From: Thalassococcus profundi
GTDB lineage: Bacteria > Pseudomonadota > Alphaproteobacteria > Rhodobacterales > Rhodobacteraceae
Length of the DNA: 64,000 bases
Assembly: GCF_003344785.1 (NCBI RefSeq)
Contig: NZ_QPMK01000006.1
Span: 1-64,000, forward strand
Reading direction: 5' to 3'
Made by a program: the position numbers and the translations under genes. The notes under the pieces are model-generated. The model was given only the letters and a program-made list of their open reading frames with translations, was not told the DNA's origin and made no database searches. This document shows, piece after piece, positions 1 through 8,618 of the stretch. Position 1 is the stretch's first letter. Every line of letters begins with the position of its first letter.

Positions 1-264
<264 letters not shown>

Positions 265-389
265 GGCGCCCCAAGGGCACTTGCTCACCGGGTGCGCAGC
301 GATGCGCGCCCTAAGAATACGGGTTCGACGAGGAGGCAGGGCAGTCCTGCCTCTTCCTCTCAACTCTCACGCCGCGAAAGGCCAAGACT

Positions 390-698
390 ATGCAAAGCCA
401 GAACATTCGCATTCGGCTCAAGGCTTTCGATTACCGCGTCCTGGATGCCAGCACGCAGGAAATCGTCAACACCGCCAAGCGGACCGGTGCCGCCGTGCGC
501 GGGCCGATCCCGCTGCCGAACAAGATCGAGAAATTCACTGTTCTGCGTGGTCCCCACGTGAACAAGAAATCCCGCGACCAGTTCGAAATCCGGACGCACA
601 AGCGTCTTTTGGACATCGTCGATCCGACCCCCCAGACCGTGGACGCGCTGATGAAGCTCGACCTCGCCGCTGGTGTGGATGTCGAGATCAAGATTTAA
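390..698 (+). CDS. rpsJ: 30S ribosomal protein S10 (uS10, NusE)
   Basis: Binds the head of the 30S subunit and, as NusE, takes part in NusG/NusA-dependent antitermination. 102 residues, the normal length. The start [19 protein letters not shown] and the segment [10 protein letters not shown] are typical of the family. A purine stretch (GAAAGG) sits about ten bases before the ATG. First gene of the S10 group; rplC follows after 15 bp. Confidence 0.98.
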   Translation: MQSQNIRIRLKAFDYRVLDASTQEIVNTAKRTGAAVRGPIPLPNKIEKFTVLRGPHVNKKSRDQFEIRTHKRLLDIVDPTPQTVDALMKLDLAAGVDVEIKI

Positions 699-713
699 GG
701 GGGGCTTGGGAAC

Positions 714-1553
714 ATGCGCTCTGGAATCATCGCAAAGAAAGTCGGCATGACCCGGCTGTTCATGGAAGACGGCAAGCAGGTGCCTGTGACCGTTCTGCAC
801 GTGGACAACCTGCAGGTCGTCGCACAACGCACCTCGGAGCAGCACGGCTATTCGGCCGTTCAGCTGGGCACCGGGTCGGTCAAGGCCAAGAACGTCTCGA
901 AGGCGATGCGCGGCCACTTCGCCGTCGCCAAGGTGGAACCCAAGCGCAAGGTCGCCGAGTTCCGCGTTGCCGAGGAAAACCTGATCGCCGTCGGTGAGGA
1001 AATCACCGCCGACCATTACTTCGAAGGCCAGTACGTCGATGTGTCCGGCACCTCGATCGGTAAGGGTTTCGCCGGTGCCATGAAGCGGCACAACTTCGGC
1101 GGCCTGCGCGCCTCGCACGGCGTGTCGATCAGCCACCGCTCGCACGGCTCCACTGGCCAGTGCCAGGATCCGGGCAAGGTCTTCAAAGGCAAGAAGATGG
1201 CCGGCCACATGGGTGCCGCCAAGGTCACGACGCAGAACCTGCAAGTGGTCAAGACCGATGCCGAGCGTGGCATCATCATGATCAAGGGTGCCGTGCCGGG
1301 CTCCAAGGGCGGCTGGGTGACGATCAAGGATGCGGTCAAGAAACCGACGCCCGAGAACATCATCCTGCCGGCCGCCCTGCGCTCTGCCGCTGCCGAAGCC
1401 AAGCGCCTGGCCGAAGAGGCCGCCGCCGAAGCAGCCGCTGCCGAGGAAGCCGAAGCCAAGCGTCTGGCCGAAGAGCAGGCCGCCGCAGAGGCCGAAGCAC
1501 TGAAAGAGGCCGAGGCCGACATTCAGTCCGAGAAGAAGGAAGGCGACGAATGA
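714..1553 (+). CDS. rplC: 50S ribosomal protein L3 (uL3) with a long Ala/Glu/Lys-rich C-terminal tail
   Basis: Early-assembling 23S rRNA binder near the peptidyl-transferase centre. Residues 1 to about 215 are a normal L3, including [20 protein letters not shown] (143-167 region), where the glutamine before DPGK corresponds to the one methylated by PrmB in other bacteria. From about residue 222 to 279 there is an added helix-forming tail in which the nine-residue unit AEAKRLAEE occurs twice, at about 227-235 and 246-254, 19 residues apart. At 279 residues the protein is far longer than the usual 205-240. It ends in ATGA, sharing bases with the rplD start, so the long tail is not a frameshift product. 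Confidence 0.97.
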   Translation: MRSGIIAKKVGMTRLFMEDGKQVPVTVLHVDNLQVVAQRTSEQHGYSAVQLGTGSVKAKNVSKAMRGHFAVAKVEPKRKVAEFRVAEENLIAVGEEITADHYFEGQYVDVSGTSIGKGFAGAMKRHNFGGLRASHGVSISHRSHGSTGQCQDPGKVFKGKKMAGHMGAAKVTTQNLQVVKTDAERGIIMIKGAVPGSKGGWVTIKDAVKKPTPENIILPAALRSAAAEAKRLAEEAAAEAAAAEEAEAKRLAEEQAAAEAEALKEAEADIQSEKKEGDE

Positions 1554-2167
1554 AAATCGACGTGATCAAACTGGACGGCGGCAAGGCCGGGTCGGTCGAT
1601 CTCGGCGACGAGGTCTTCGGCCTCGAGCCGCGCGCCGATATCCTGCACCGCGTGGTCCGCTGGCAGCGCAACAAGGCGCAGGCCGGCACCCATTCGACGC
1701 TGGGCCGGTCCGAGGTGAGCTACTCGACCAAGAAGATCTATCGCCAGAAGGGCACCGGCGGCGCACGTCACGGCTCCCGCAAGGCGCCGATCTTCCGCTC
1801 GGGTGGCATCTACAAGGGCCCCGTGCCCCGCAGCCACGCCCATGACCTGCCCAAGAAGGTCCGCGCGCTGGGTCTCAAGCACGCGCTGTCTGCGAAAGCC
1901 AAGGCTGGCGAGCTGGTGATCATCGAGACCGCGGAGTCCGATGGCAAGACCGGCGCACTGGCCAAGCAGATCAAGGATCTGGGCTGGAAGCGCACGCTGA
2001 TCATCGACGGTGCATCCGTGAACGAGGGCTTTGCCCGCGCCGCGGCCAACATCGCCGGTCTCGACGTGCTGCCGACCATGGGCGCAAACGTCTATGACAT
2101 CCTCCGCCGTGACACCCTGGTGCTCACCAAGGCGGCTGTCGAAGCACTGGAGGCTCGTCTGAAATGA
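1550..2167 (+). CDS. rplD: 50S ribosomal protein L4 (uL4)
   Basis: Binds 23S rRNA domain I; its extended loop lines the peptide exit tunnel. 205 residues. The loop sequence [20 protein letters not shown] (about residues 60-80) is the family hallmark. It starts inside the rplC stop (ATGA overlap) and ends by ATGA overlap with rplW, so rplC, rplD and rplW should be translationally coupled. In enterobacteria L4 autoregulates the S10 operon through its leader; whether this applies here cannot be seen. Confidence 0.97.
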   Translation: MKIDVIKLDGGKAGSVDLGDEVFGLEPRADILHRVVRWQRNKAQAGTHSTLGRSEVSYSTKKIYRQKGTGGARHGSRKAPIFRSGGIYKGPVPRSHAHDLPKKVRALGLKHALSAKAKAGELVIIETAESDGKTGALAKQIKDLGWKRTLIIDGASVNEGFARAAANIAGLDVLPTMGANVYDILRRDTLVLTKAAVEALEARLK

Positions 2168-2460
2168 GCGCGAAAGCAGAACATTACGATGTGATCCGCA
2201 AGCCGGTGATCACCGAGAAGACCACAATGGCGTCCGAGAACGGCGCGGTGGTCTTCGAGGTCGACATCGCCGCCAACAAGCCGCAGATCAAGGAGGCCGT
2301 CGAGACGCTCTTTGGTGTGAAGGTGAAGGCGGTGAACACCACGATCACCAAGGGCAAGGTCAAGCGCTTCCGCGGCCAGCTCGGCCGTCGTCGCGACGTG
2401 AAGAAGGCCTATGTCACGCTGGTCGAAGGCAACACGATCGACGTGACCACCGGTCTTTGA
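2164..2460 (+). CDS. rplW: 50S ribosomal protein L23 (uL23)
   Basis: Sits at the tunnel exit and docks trigger factor and SRP. 98 residues, normal length. The start region [15 protein letters not shown] and the segment [23 protein letters not shown] are typical. It overlaps the end of rplD by four bases. Unlike in most bacteria it is not followed at once by rplB: a terminator-like hairpin begins 40 bp after its stop and the next gene is 532 bp away. Confidence 0.97.
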   Translation: MSAKAEHYDVIRKPVITEKTTMASENGAVVFEVDIAANKPQIKEAVETLFGVKVKAVNTTITKGKVKRFRGQLGRRRDVKKAYVTLVEGNTIDVTTGL

Positions 2461-2466
2461 GGTGTC

Positions 2467-2483
2467 GTGGGTTGAAAACCCAC
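2467..2483. repeat. Interspersed palindrome, copy 1 (GTGGGTT-GAA-AACCCAC)
   Basis: Perfect 7-bp inverted repeat with a three-base loop, just behind the rplW stop. The same palindrome with small changes recurs at 11167-11187 and 52744-52762, always in non-coding DNA directly after a gene. Confidence 0.7.
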
Positions 2484-2499
2484 CCGACGCGAAATTCGA

Positions 2500-2528
2500 C
2501 CCCGGCTGCGAAAGCGGCCGGGGTTTTT
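2500..2528 (+). terminator. Rho-independent terminator after rplW, GAAA tetraloop
   Basis: CCCCGGCTGC, GAAA loop, GCGGCCGGGG, then TTTTT. The 10-bp stem has one G-U pair. Shape and T-run are those of an intrinsic terminator, although genes of the same operon continue downstream; it may be partial. Confidence 0.75.
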
Positions 2529-2829
2529 CTTCATAGAAGGCGATGTCCTTTCTGAGCCCTTCGCGGAACTTGCCAGCGCGGAATCAAGGCCGAAAGCCGC
2601 CGCGCATCGCCGGGCCGCCCCCGGCGCGGCGATATGTCTGCCACAAGCGCAACGATCTGAACTCTTTCGGATTTGCGGGCATAAAGCTCTGCCTCTCACA
2701 CGTTGCATCGCCGCACCGCGGCCCGTCGATGCGCGGCTTGTGCAAGGTTCGCTCCGTTCGCAACTTTGCCACACCGACGACACCCACTTGACCCTCCCCC
2801 CATCCTCCCCTAAACGACCCCATCGGCTG
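2529..2829. other. Non-coding part of the rplW-rplB gap
   Basis: About 300 bases between two hairpins with no convincing gene: short open frames here are arginine/proline-rich and lack family likeness or a good ribosome site. A promoter for rplB may lie in or just after this stretch, since TATACC occurs at 2899-2904, but its -35 partner is poor. Confidence 0.5.
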
Positions 2830-2858
2830 AGCCCCGGATTCGTCCGGGGCTTGCCTTT
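2830..2858 (+). terminator. UUCG-tetraloop hairpin upstream of rplB (terminator or attenuator)
   Basis: AGCCCCGGA, TTCG loop, TCCGGGGCT: a perfect 9-bp stem with a UUCG tetraloop, followed by TGCCTTTTGG. The T-run is weaker than that after rplW. It lies 135 bp before the rplB start, a position fitting attenuation or the end of a short RNA. Confidence 0.55.
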
Positions 2859-2992
2859 TGGCCGCATGGCCACTGCGAACCGGGGACCTTCGGGGCCCTA
2901 TACCAACGGCGGGATCTCACAGCCCCGCCAGACATAGGCCGAGGTCGCCCGACAGGGCGGAGGAGGCCGTAAGCAAACGGAAGACAGAAAGC

Positions 2993-3835
2993 ATGGCACT
3001 CAAGTCGTACAAGCCGACGACGCCGGGCCAGCGCGGGCTGGTGCTGATCGACCGTTCGGAACTGTGGAAAGGACGCCCCGTCAAATCCCTCACCGAGGGT
3101 CTGACGAAGTCGGGCGGCCGGAACAACACCGGACGTATCACATCACGCCGCCGCGGTGGTGGGGCGAAACGCCTCTACCGGATCGTCGATTTCAAACGCT
3201 CCAAGTTCGATGTCAGCGCGACCGTCGCGCGGATCGAATATGACCCCAACCGCACCGCCTTCATCGCGCTGATCCAGTACGACGACGGCGAGCAGTCCTA
3301 CATCCTGGCCCCGCAGCGTCTCGCCATCGGCGACCGCGTCGTCGCGTCGGCCAAGGCCGATATCAAGCCGGGCAACGCGATGCCGTTCTCGGGCATGCCG
3401 ATCGGTACCATCGTCCACAACATCGAGCTGAAGCCCGGCAAGGGCGGCCAGATCGCGCGCGCCGCGGGCACCTATGCCCAGTTCGTCGGCCGGGACGGCG
3501 GCTACGCCCAGATCCGCCTCAGCTCGGGCGAACTGCGCCTCGTGCGGCAGGAATGCATGGCCACCGTTGGTGCCGTGTCGAACCCCGACAACTCCAACCA
3601 GAACTTCGGCAAGGCCGGCCGGATGCGCCACTACGGCAAGCGTCCCTCGGTCCGCGGTGTCGTGATGAACCCGATCGACCACCCGCACGGCGGTGGTGAA
3701 GGCCGGACCTCTGGTGGTCGTCACCCGGTGACCCCGTGGGGCAAGCCGACCAAGGGTGCCAAGACCCGGAACAAGAACAAAGCGTCCCAAAAGCTGATCA
3801 TCCGCTCGCGGCACGCCAAGAAGAAAGGGCGGTAA
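2993..3835 (+). CDS. rplB: 50S ribosomal protein L2 (uL2)
   Basis: One of the largest primary 23S rRNA binders, needed for subunit joining and peptidyl-transferase activity. 280 residues, normal. The start [14 protein letters not shown] is typical and is preceded by a small hairpin and GGAGGAGG some 30 bp upstream. The conserved [14 protein letters not shown] segment near residues 225-238 carries the functionally important histidine. The open frame extends further upstream, but homologues begin at MALKSY. rpsS follows after 3 bp. Confidence 0.98.
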   Translation: MALKSYKPTTPGQRGLVLIDRSELWKGRPVKSLTEGLTKSGGRNNTGRITSRRRGGGAKRLYRIVDFKRSKFDVSATVARIEYDPNRTAFIALIQYDDGEQSYILAPQRLAIGDRVVASAKADIKPGNAMPFSGMPIGTIVHNIELKPGKGGQIARAAGTYAQFVGRDGGYAQIRLSSGELRLVRQECMATVGAVSNPDNSNQNFGKAGRMRHYGKRPSVRGVVMNPIDHPHGGGEGRTSGGRHPVTPWGKPTKGAKTRNKNKASQKLIIRSRHAKKKGR

Positions 3836-3838
3836 TCC

Positions 3839-4117
3839 ATGACGCGCTCTGTTTGGAAAGGTCCCTTCGTTGACGCCTATGTGCTCAAGAAGGCCGAAGC
3901 GGCCCGCGAAAGCGGTCGCAACGAAGTCATCAAGATCTGGTCGCGCCGCTCGACGATCCTGCCCCAGTTCGTGGGCCTGACGTTCGGCGTCTACAACGGC
4001 CACAAGCACGTTCCCGTCAACGTCTCCGAAGACATGATCGGCCAGAAGTTCGGTGAATATTCGCCGACTCGGACCTATTACGGTCACGCGGCCGACAAGA
4101 AAGCCAAGAGGAAGTAA
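3839..4117 (+). CDS. rpsS: 30S ribosomal protein S19 (uS19)
   Basis: Head protein of the 30S subunit contacting 16S rRNA helix 42 and S13. 92 residues, standard. [12 protein letters not shown] at the start and [21 protein letters not shown]-like text at about 59-80 identify it. Tight spacing on both sides (3 bp) shows cotranscription with rplB and rplV. Confidence 0.98.
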   Translation: MTRSVWKGPFVDAYVLKKAEAARESGRNEVIKIWSRRSTILPQFVGLTFGVYNGHKHVPVNVSEDMIGQKFGEYSPTRTYYGHAADKKAKRK

Positions 4118-4120
4118 GCC

Positions 4121-4501
4121 ATGGGCAAGGATAAGAATCCCCGCCGCGTGGCGGACAACGAAGCGATGGCCAAACTGCGCATGCTGCGCACCTCGCCGCA
4201 GAAGCTGAACCTCGTGGCGCAGCTCATCCGCGGCAAGAAGGTGGAAAAGGCTCTGTCCGATCTCACCTTCTCGAAGAAGCGGATCGCCGAAGACGTGAAG
4301 AAGTGCCTTCAGTCCGCCATCGCGAATGCCGAGAACAACCACAACCTCGACGTCGACGAGCTCGTCGTCGCAGAGGCCTATGTGGGCAAGAACCTGGTGA
4401 TGAAGCGCGGCCGTCCGCGTGCCCGTGGCCGGTTCGGCGCTCTGCGCAAGCCGTTCTCGGAGATCACCATCAAGGTGCGTCAGATCGAGGAGCAAGCCTA
4501 A
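4121..4501 (+). CDS. rplV: 50S ribosomal protein L22 (uL22)
   Basis: Its beta-hairpin reaches into the exit tunnel near the macrolide site. 126 residues. The segments [18 protein letters not shown] and [12 protein letters not shown] (hairpin) are typical; no obvious macrolide-resistance deletion is visible in the hairpin. Its stop and the rpsC start share one base (TAATG). Confidence 0.98.
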   Translation: MGKDKNPRRVADNEAMAKLRMLRTSPQKLNLVAQLIRGKKVEKALSDLTFSKKRIAEDVKKCLQSAIANAENNHNLDVDELVVAEAYVGKNLVMKRGRPRARGRFGALRKPFSEITIKVRQIEEQA

Positions 4502-5208
4502 TGGGTAACAAGACAAATCCGATCGGCATGCGTCTTCAGGTCAACCGCACCTGGGACAGCCGCTGGTACGCAGACACCAAGGACTACGGCAACCTGCTGC
4601 TGGAAGACCTGGCCATCCGAGCCTTCATCCATGAAGAGTGCAAGCAGGCCGGCGTCGCGCGCGTCATCATCGAGCGCCCGCACAAGAAGTGCCGCGTCAC
4701 GGTCCACACCGCCCGTCCGGGCGTCATCATCGGCAAGAAAGGCGCGGACATCGAAACGCTCCGCAAGAAGCTTGCCCGGATGACCAAGTCGGAACTGCAC
4801 CTCAACATCGTCGAGGTCCGCAAGCCCGAACTGGACGCGCAGCTCGTGGGCGAGTCGATCGCACAGCAGCTGGAGCGTCGTGTCTCCTTCCGCCGCGCGA
4901 TGAAGCGTGCCGTGCAGAACGCCATGCGCATGGGCGCCCTGGGCATCCGCGTCAACGTCGCGGGCCGCCTCGGCGGTGCCGAGATCGCCCGGACCGAATG
5001 GTACCGCGAGGGCCGCGTGCCCCTGCACACCCTGCGGGCCGACATCGATCACGCCTCGGTCGAGGCGGAAACGGCGTACGGCATCATCGGGATCAAGGTC
5101 TGGATCTTCAAAGGCGAGATCATGGAGCACGACCCGCAAGCGCGTGACCGCAAGGCACAGGAACTCCAGGACGGCCCGGCACCTCGCGGTGCAGGCGGGC
5201 GTCGCTAA
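4501..5208 (+). CDS. rpsC: 30S ribosomal protein S3 (uS3)
   Basis: Forms part of the mRNA entry site helicase of the 30S subunit. 235 residues. A KH-type RNA-binding motif ([17 protein letters not shown]) lies at about residues 76-92, followed by the S3 C-terminal domain ([20 protein letters not shown]). Start at [19 protein letters not shown] overlaps the rplV stop by one base, implying coupling. Confidence 0.98.
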   Translation: MGNKTNPIGMRLQVNRTWDSRWYADTKDYGNLLLEDLAIRAFIHEECKQAGVARVIIERPHKKCRVTVHTARPGVIIGKKGADIETLRKKLARMTKSELHLNIVEVRKPELDAQLVGESIAQQLERRVSFRRAMKRAVQNAMRMGALGIRVNVAGRLGGAEIARTEWYREGRVPLHTLRADIDHASVEAETAYGIIGIKVWIFKGEIMEHDPQARDRKAQELQDGPAPRGAGGRR

Positions 5209-5221
5209 GGGGGAATGACAG

Positions 5222-5635
5222 ATGCTTCAACCGAAACGCACGAAATTTCGCAAGCAGTTCAAGGGCCGCATCAGCGGTGAAGCCAAGGGCGGCAGCGATC
5301 TCAACTTCGGCACCTACGGCCTCAAGGCCATCCAGCCCGAGCGTGTGACCGCGCGTCAGATCGAGGCGGCCCGCCGCGCGATGACCCGCCACATGAAACG
5401 TCAGGGCCGGGTCTGGATCCGGATCTTCCCGGACACGCCGGTGACCTCCAAGCCCACCGAAGTCCGGATGGGCAAGGGCAAGGGCTCCGTCGACTTCTGG
5501 GCCTGCAAGGTCAAGCCCGGTCGCGTGATGTTCGAGATCGACGGCGTCGGCGAAGACATTGCCCGCGAGGCCCTGCGCCTGGCGGCGATGAAACTGCCGA
5601 TCAAGACCCGCGTGGTTGTCCGCGAAGACTGGTAA
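5222..5635 (+). CDS. rplP: 50S ribosomal protein L16 (uL16)
   Basis: Organises the A-site tRNA elbow region of the 50S subunit. 137 residues, normal. The conserved EVRMGKGKG loop contains Arg82, equivalent to Arg81 of E. coli L16, the residue hydroxylated there by the 2-oxoglutarate oxygenase YcfD. This matters because the next plus-strand gene here is an oxygenase of another fold family. In most bacteria rpmC follows at once; here a terminator and two unrelated genes intervene. Confidence 0.98.
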   Translation: MLQPKRTKFRKQFKGRISGEAKGGSDLNFGTYGLKAIQPERVTARQIEAARRAMTRHMKRQGRVWIRIFPDTPVTSKPTEVRMGKGKGSVDFWACKVKPGRVMFEIDGVGEDIAREALRLAAMKLPIKTRVVVREDW

Positions 5636-5656
5636 CCGGCGCGCTACGCGCGCAGG

Positions 5657-5881
5657 GTGCGGTATAGCGGGATTTCCACCGGAAAACCTGCGGGCTGCAC
5701 ACCGTGAGAATAAAGAGCCCCCGCGTGAGGTACGCGGGGGCTTTTTGATTTTCTGCGCGTTCCTGCCACCGGATTTCTGAGTGCGCGTCTGTAGGGCGGG
5801 AGGCGAGCGGCAATAATTCGGTGCCCAGGCTGGCAACCCTGTGCGGCCCGAGGTTTTCGGTGAAAACCCGCTATACCGCAC
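5657..5881. repeat. 225-bp element bounded by ~41-45-bp imperfect inverted repeats
   Basis: The left arm (5657-5701) and right arm (5841-5881) are inverted copies: the outer 15 bases GTGCGGTATAGCGGG are identical, then AAAACCT and a G/C-rich tail match with small indels. The rplP terminator lies in the interior. There is no coding capacity and no clear target duplication. It resembles a MITE-like or REP-type element, but could also be a long RNA stem. Confidence 0.6.
5716..5746 (+). terminator. Rho-independent terminator after rplP
   Basis: AGCCCCCGCGT, loop GAGGT, ACGCGGGGGCT, then a run of T. The perfect 11-bp stem makes it one of the strongest terminators in the window. It closes the S10 part of the locus 80 bp after rplP. 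Confidence 0.88.
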
Positions 5882-5883
5882 TC

Positions 5884-5912
5884 GTCTGATAGCGCGTTCC
5901 GCGCTATCAGAC
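5884..5912 (+). promoter_or_regulatory. Perfect hairpin ending 5 bases before the oxygenase start
   Basis: GTCTGATAGCGCG, loop TTC, CGCGCTATCAGAC: a 13-bp perfect stem. Any transcript entering the next gene would have its ribosome-binding region in or against this stem, so it could limit translation or act as a protein-binding palindrome on DNA. Confidence 0.55.
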
Positions 5913-5916
5913 GGGC

Positions 5917-6537
5917 ATGGCCCGGATCGATTCTCTCTTTGTGACCCGTCTCTACCGCGCGCATCTGTCCGAGCAGGGCCGTGCGCCCGATGCCGATGAG
6001 CTTGCGGCGTCCTGCTATTCCATCGCCGAGGATGACGAGGCGGGTCAGGCCTGGTGCGAGGAGAACGGCTATCCCGGCTATACGTCCTATGCCTCGCTGA
6101 CCGACCTCGGCTGGCGCTTTCCGATCTTTGCCGATCTCATCAAGTTGCTGGACAAGCACGTCGTGGCCTTTGCCGAGGACCTGCAATTCGATCTCGACGG
6201 CAAAAAGCTGACCCTCGAGGATATCTGGATCAACATCCTGCCCGAGGGCGGCACCCACGGGTCGCACATCCACCCGCATTCGGTGATTTCCGGCACGACC
6301 TATGTCGCGATGCCCGATGGCGCCTCGGCGCTGAAACTCGAAGACCCGCGACTGCCGATGATGATGGCCGCACCAGTGCGCCGCAAGGACGCGCGGCCCG
6401 AGATGCGCCAGTTCGCCTATGTGACACCCGAGGTGGGCGAGGTGCTGCTGTGGGAATCCTGGCTGCGCCACGAGGTGCCGATGAACATGTCCGAGGACGA
6501 GCGGATTTCGGTGAGCTTCAACTACGTCTGGGGCTGA
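5917..6537 (+). CDS. 2OG-Fe(II) oxygenase of the TIGR02466 / PF13759-like family
   Basis: Predicted soluble non-haem iron, 2-oxoglutarate dependent oxygenase of 206 residues. The double-stranded beta-helix core is recognisable: THGSHIHPHSVISGTTYV at about 113-130 supplies candidate iron ligands (H117/H119/H121), and RHEV (H185) with RISVSFNY (R196) supplies the distal histidine and the 2-oxoglutarate-binding arginine. Substrate unknown. It follows rplP after a terminator and an inverted-repeat element. The only nearby ATG lies 5 bases behind a perfect hairpin and has no good Shine-Dalgarno sequence, so expression may be low or controlled. Hydroxylation of a ribosomal protein is a hypothesis from position only; the family is not that of YcfD. 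Confidence 0.8.
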   Translation: MARIDSLFVTRLYRAHLSEQGRAPDADELAASCYSIAEDDEAGQAWCEENGYPGYTSYASLTDLGWRFPIFADLIKLLDKHVVAFAEDLQFDLDGKKLTLEDIWINILPEGGTHGSHIHPHSVISGTTYVAMPDGASALKLEDPRLPMMMAAPVRRKDARPEMRQFAYVTPEVGEVLLWESWLRHEVPMNMSEDERISVSFNYVWG

Positions 6538-6545
6538 ACCGGGCG

Positions 6546-7505
6546 TCAGGCGCTCTCGGCCAGGATGACGATATCGTCCAGGGTCACGGGCAAGGACCCC
6601 AGCCTGATGCTGGTCTGCGTTTCCGCCAGCGTGTCGGTGGCGGCGAAGGTCAGCACCAGCAGGTTGTTCCCGCGCGAATCCTGTTCCAACTCGGTCGACA
6701 GCAGATCGCGTCCGGCGCTTTCCGCATCCTGCTCGATGCGCACGGTCAGCAGATCTTCGTCCGGATTGAAATCGCCGATAACCACGCCGCTTTGGGATAT
6801 GATCGGATCCTGCTCCGGCGCGTAAAGCTCGTCGTCCGTTGTCATGTTCAACGTCACGTCGAACGTGTCCTGACCCGCGCCGCCGTTCAGGTTTACGGAT
6901 GACCAATCTGGCGGGTTATCGCCAATCTCGGTCACGATCGAGATCGAGTCGGTCCCTTCACCGCCCTGAACATCGGTGACTGCGTCGAACACCGGACCGG
7001 TCAGGTCGTAGGAAATCTGGTCGTCCCCGCTGCCGGCATCGACGAAAGCTGCAGAGGCCGCGATCACGTCGTCCCCCGAACCGCCGATCAACGTGGAATC
7101 CTGACCGGTTGAGGCAATCGTGTCGTCGCCCTCACCGCCGTCGATCAGGATGCCGACATCGTCGACCTCAGCCAGATCGTCGCCGCCGAGCAACCGGACT
7201 TCCGATGTCTGTTCCGGTTCGTCCGTGTCCTGATCGTAGGCCAGGGTGTCGTCGCCTTCGGTGCCCTCGATCAGAGGGCTTTCGTTCAGCATCAGGGCGA
7301 TGCCCAGCACGTCCTCGGGCGCATCATCGCCTTCTCCGCCTGTCGCCTCGTCGCCTTCGCCGTCCGGCGGCGGGGTGCCGGGGTCTTCGGTTTCTGCTTC
7401 GCTCTGGGAATCGGAACCATCATCGTCGGAAAAAATCTCGACCGCAGCGGCGACAAAGCCGATCCCCATCAATGCAAGAAAGATTGCCGCCATGACCCGG
7501 AACAC
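6546..7505 (-). CDS. Membrane-anchored RTX-repeat (calcium-binding-like) protein, paralogue of 57715-58743
   Basis: 319 residues. The N-terminus [21 protein letters not shown] is one hydrophobic segment (uncleaved anchor or signal), followed by a very acidic Asp/Glu/Ser linker (25-65) and degenerate nonapeptide repeats of the GGxGDD type ([40 protein letters not shown]). The C-terminal 80 residues (from [10 protein letters not shown]) contain no repeats. RTX repeats usually bind calcium outside the cell; no type I secretion genes lie nearby. It runs antiparallel inside the ribosomal operon, 9 bp from the oxygenase stop. Function unknown. The same layout recurs in the gene upstream of rpsO. 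Confidence 0.75.
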   Translation of the reverse strand: MFRVMAAIFLALMGIGFVAAAVEIFSDDDGSDSQSEAETEDPGTPPPDGEGDEATGGEGDDAPEDVLGIALMLNESPLIEGTEGDDTLAYDQDTDEPEQTSEVRLLGGDDLAEVDDVGILIDGGEGDDTIASTGQDSTLIGGSGDDVIAASAAFVDAGSGDDQISYDLTGPVFDAVTDVQGGEGTDSISIVTEIGDNPPDWSSVNLNGGAGQDTFDVTLNMTTDDELYAPEQDPIISQSGVVIGDFNPDEDLLTVRIEQDAESAGRDLLSTELEQDSRGNNLLVLTFAATDTLAETQTSIRLGSLPVTLDDIVILAESA

Positions 7506-7613
7506 CTTATAAAATTATACTGTCGGTCCAGAGTGAAAGGGCGCAGGATGCGAGTCAACCCTTGCGGGTGATCCAGCCCGGCGCGCCTGGTGGCGAACCT
7601 CTCGGAAACGCAC

Positions 7614-7642
7614 TTGCCAACTGGGGCGATCCCCCCTATACG
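7614..7642 (+). promoter_or_regulatory. Promoter for the rpmC-rpsE unit (TTGCCA-17-TATACG)
   Basis: The -35 TTGCCA at 7614-7619 and -10 TATACG at 7637-7642 are separated by exactly 17 bases. It lies about 90 bp before rpmC, where the antiparallel RTX gene cuts transcription from upstream. The same -10 and spacing recur before rplO. Confidence 0.7.
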
Positions 7643-7729
7643 GCGCGTTCATCCACCTCCACCGGGAATCAGGGTGACCCACATCAACGATGGGGCCCTC
7701 CGGTGATTGTTGACATAAGGAAGGGCGAC

Positions 7730-7933
7730 ATGAACGCCAATGAACTGCACGACAAGACGCCGGACCAGCTCCGCGACCAGCTTGTCCAGCTGAAGAAAGA
7801 GGCCTTCAACCTCCGCTTTCAGCAGGCCACCGGCCAGATGGAAAACACCGCACGCATGAAGACCGTGCGCCGCGACGTGGCGCGCGTGAAGACCGTGCTC
7901 AACCAGAAAGCCGCGCAAGCGGCCGCAGAATAA
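7730..7933 (+). CDS. rpmC: 50S ribosomal protein L29 (uL29)
   Basis: Small helical protein at the tunnel exit that helps to dock trigger factor and SRP. 67 residues with the family pattern [27 protein letters not shown]. Start chosen at [13 protein letters not shown], preceded by AAGGAAGGG. The frame continues upstream without likeness to L29. First gene of the restarted spc-type unit; rpsQ follows after 12 bp. Confidence 0.96.
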   Translation: MNANELHDKTPDQLRDQLVQLKKEAFNLRFQQATGQMENTARMKTVRRDVARVKTVLNQKAAQAAAE

Positions 7934-7945
7934 GGAGCGCACGAG

Positions 7946-8176
7946 ATGCCCAAACGTATCCTGCAAGGCACCGTGACCTCCACGGCCAACGCCCAGACCG
8001 TCACCGTGTCGGTCGAGCGCCGCTTCAAGCACCCGGTTCTGCAAAAGACGATCCGTAAGTCCAAGAAGTACCGGGCTCACGACGAAGCTGAGAAGTTCAG
8101 CGTCGGCGACACCGTGCGCATCATCGAATGCGCGCCCAAGTCGAAAACCAAACGCTGGGAGGTGGTGGCCGAATAA
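7946..8176 (+). CDS. rpsQ: 30S ribosomal protein S17 (uS17)
   Basis: OB-fold primary 16S rRNA binder. 76 residues, normal for alphaproteobacteria. [30 protein letters not shown] at the start and [29 protein letters not shown] are typical. AAGGAG precedes the start. A 73-bp spacer separates it from rplN. Confidence 0.97.
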   Translation: MPKRILQGTVTSTANAQTVTVSVERRFKHPVLQKTIRKSKKYRAHDEAEKFSVGDTVRIIECAPKSKTKRWEVVAE

Positions 8177-8249
8177 GCCCCCGCCATCCGGTTTGAACGA
8201 AACCATGGGGACAAGGCAATAACGCCCCCCAAAGGTCAGGAGAAACCAC

Positions 8250-8618
8250 ATGATCCAGATGCAGACCAATCTGGATGTTGCTGACAACTCCGGCGCGCGC
8301 CGGGTTCAGTGCATCAAGGTCCTGGGTGGTTCCAAGCGTCGTTACGCCTCCGTCGGCGACATCATTGTCGTCTCGGTGAAGGAAGCCATCCCGCGCGGTC
8401 GCGTGAAGAAGGGCGATGTCCGCAAGGCCGTCGTCGTGCGTACCGCCAAGGAAGTCCGTCGCGACGACGGCACCGCCATCCGCTTCGACCGCAACGCCGC
8501 CGTCATCCTGAACAACGCGGGCGAGCCGGTCGGCACCCGTATCTTCGGGCCGGTGGTGCGCGAGTTGCGCGCGAAGAACTTCATGAAGATCATCTCGCTC
8601 GCCCCGGAGGTGCTGTAA
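8250..8618 (+). CDS. rplN: 50S ribosomal protein L14 (uL14)
   Basis: Lies at the subunit interface and forms bridges with 16S rRNA; also the docking site for RsfS. 122 residues, invariant length. [27 protein letters not shown] and the closing [12 protein letters not shown] are highly conserved. AGGAG lies upstream. Its stop shares a base with the rplX start (TAATG). Confidence 0.98.
   Translation: MIQMQTNLDVADNSGARRVQCIKVLGGSKRRYASVGDIIVVSVKEAIPRGRVKKGDVRKAVVVRTAKEVRRDDGTAIRFDRNAAVILNNAGEPVGTRIFGPVVRELRAKNFMKIISLAPEVL

Noticed and set aside
1380-1553. The L3 tail as a frameshift or misassembly artefact
   Set aside because: The frame ends in a normal ATGA overlap with rplD, and the tail has a regular, repeated helical pattern.
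2543-2937. Short plus-strand frames in the rplW-rplB gap as small proteins
   Set aside because: Arg/Pro-rich products without ribosome sites; they cross the hairpins and show no family likeness.
3143-4516. 457-codon minus-strand frame opposite rplB, rpsS and rplV
   Set aside because: Mirror of highly biased ribosomal codons; no homologous family recognised.
6546-7505. RTX protein as a type I-secreted toxin
   Set aside because: It has an N-terminal hydrophobic anchor, no catalytic toxin domain, and no HlyB/HlyD genes in the window.
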